Positions 63,355 through 64,000 of a stretch of DNA of 64,000 nucleotides are shown piece after piece; position 1 is the first letter of the stretch, and every line of letters starts with the position of its first letter. The notes beneath the pieces were generated by a model, which worked only from the letters and a program-made list of their open reading frames with translations, ran no database searches and was not told where the DNA came from. This stretch comes from Tiliqua scincoides. Taxonomy: Eukaryota; Chordata; Lepidosauria; Squamata; Scincidae. The stretch lies in the NCBI RefSeq assembly GCF_035046505.1, contig NC_089823.1:33962388-34026387 (forward strand). The letters run 5' to 3'. The translations under genes were made by a program, and so were the position numbers.

Positions 63355-64000
63355 CTGCAGAGCAAAATGATAATCCACATATTGTATCATTTGTAACAAT
63401 CTAAAAGTCACACATCCCTATTCCAAACAAAGCCCCATGGATTTCACTGGAACTTTTCAATTGTATTTTAGGATACTCTTACTCTCATAAACATGCACAG
63501 ATTTTCTTCAACACAGTAGCTTTAGACAGGGGTGATCCAGCCACAAGACCAACTAAACACCGGCTTTGAGTGGGAGGTTGGGGCAAGGTGGCAAACTGGC
63601 CAGCGGGGTACCTCGCAAACCTCCATCCTCTTCTAGTACACTCAGAGACCACATGAGAAGAGAGAGGAATTATCTCCTCTTGCAACATCAATGTAATCCT
63701 TTTCCCAAGTGCTCAGGAAAAAGGGCTGCTGCCTCTCCTCCCCATCATTAGTTCCCCAGTTGGGAGGAACAGGCTTCTCTCAGTCCAGCAGGACAGCTAT
63801 GAGTGATGTTACAGAGAGAGAGAGCGCGCACATGCATTAATACATACATGTGGGGCACTGGCATGCAGAATGGCTTGCTAGCACACACGGTGGTGTACCC
63901 CAGTAGACAGCAGCTGAATTGAGGAAGGGGCACAGATCAGCTTGGGATGCTCCTGGCTAGAGGAATAAGGAAGTGGCCCAGTTCAGATGTCATATGAAGG
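63355..64000 (-). other. Partial GRAMD1C intron at right edge
   Basis: Sequence upstream of the GRAM-domain exon. A short (GA)n lies near 63811-63822. I found no match to the preceding GRAM exon, which must lie outside the window. Confidence 0.5.

Overview
Organism and overall nature. This is vertebrate nuclear DNA, almost certainly from a squamate reptile (lizard lineage). The reasons are spliced vertebrate genes with GT/AG introns, CR1 LINEs ending in the TTCTTATGTTCTTA-type tail, a tRNA-derived SINE of the Sauria type, a 5S rRNA-derived SINE, and many short hAT and Harbinger-type elements. I cannot name the species. I saw no prokaryotic features, CRISPR array, plasmid functions or retroviral genes. 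|| Host genes. Three single-copy genes lie in the order known from other vertebrates. (1) The 3' end of a gene I read as CCDC191 is on the + strand (exons 1-64 and 4052-4184). (2) A complete ZDHHC23 is on the - strand (four coding exons, 18192 down to 12161, 425 codons), with its first exon in a GC-rich island. (3) The 3' three quarters of GRAMD1C is on the - strand: 13 coding exons from 63354 down to 22649, 510 codons, entering from beyond the right edge. ZDHHC23 and CCDC191 are tail to tail. GRAMD1C lies head-to-tail upstream of ZDHHC23, with about 4.5 kb between the GRAMD1C stop and the ZDHHC23 start codon. All exon junctions in these models keep the reading frame. || Function. ZDHHC23 is a six-pass DHHC S-acyltransferase with an intact DHHC motif and a C-terminal EDIV tail of PDZ-ligand type. 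GRAMD1C (Aster-C) is an ER-anchored sterol-transfer protein; the window holds the end of its GRAM domain, the whole VASt/ASTER domain and the membrane anchor. CCDC191 is a coiled-coil protein of poorly known function. The genes are neighbours but not an operon or pathway. || Repeats. The rest is introns and intergenic DNA rich in transposon remains. There are three large CR1 copies (40985-43236 +, 46066-47317 +, 54247-57710 -) and several short CR1 3' ends. There is also a fragment of a different LINE inside a hAT element (34139-35675), about a dozen hAT-type elements (many with recognisable 8-bp target duplications), Harbinger-type MITEs flanked by TTA, a tiny TTAA-flanked MITE, tRNA-derived SINEs and a 5S-derived SINE. 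|| I found no convincing new biological system. The most unusual structures are the hAT element carrying a LINE piece that lacks both ends, a SINE interrupted by two independent hAT insertions, and a 69-bp piggyBac-like MITE.
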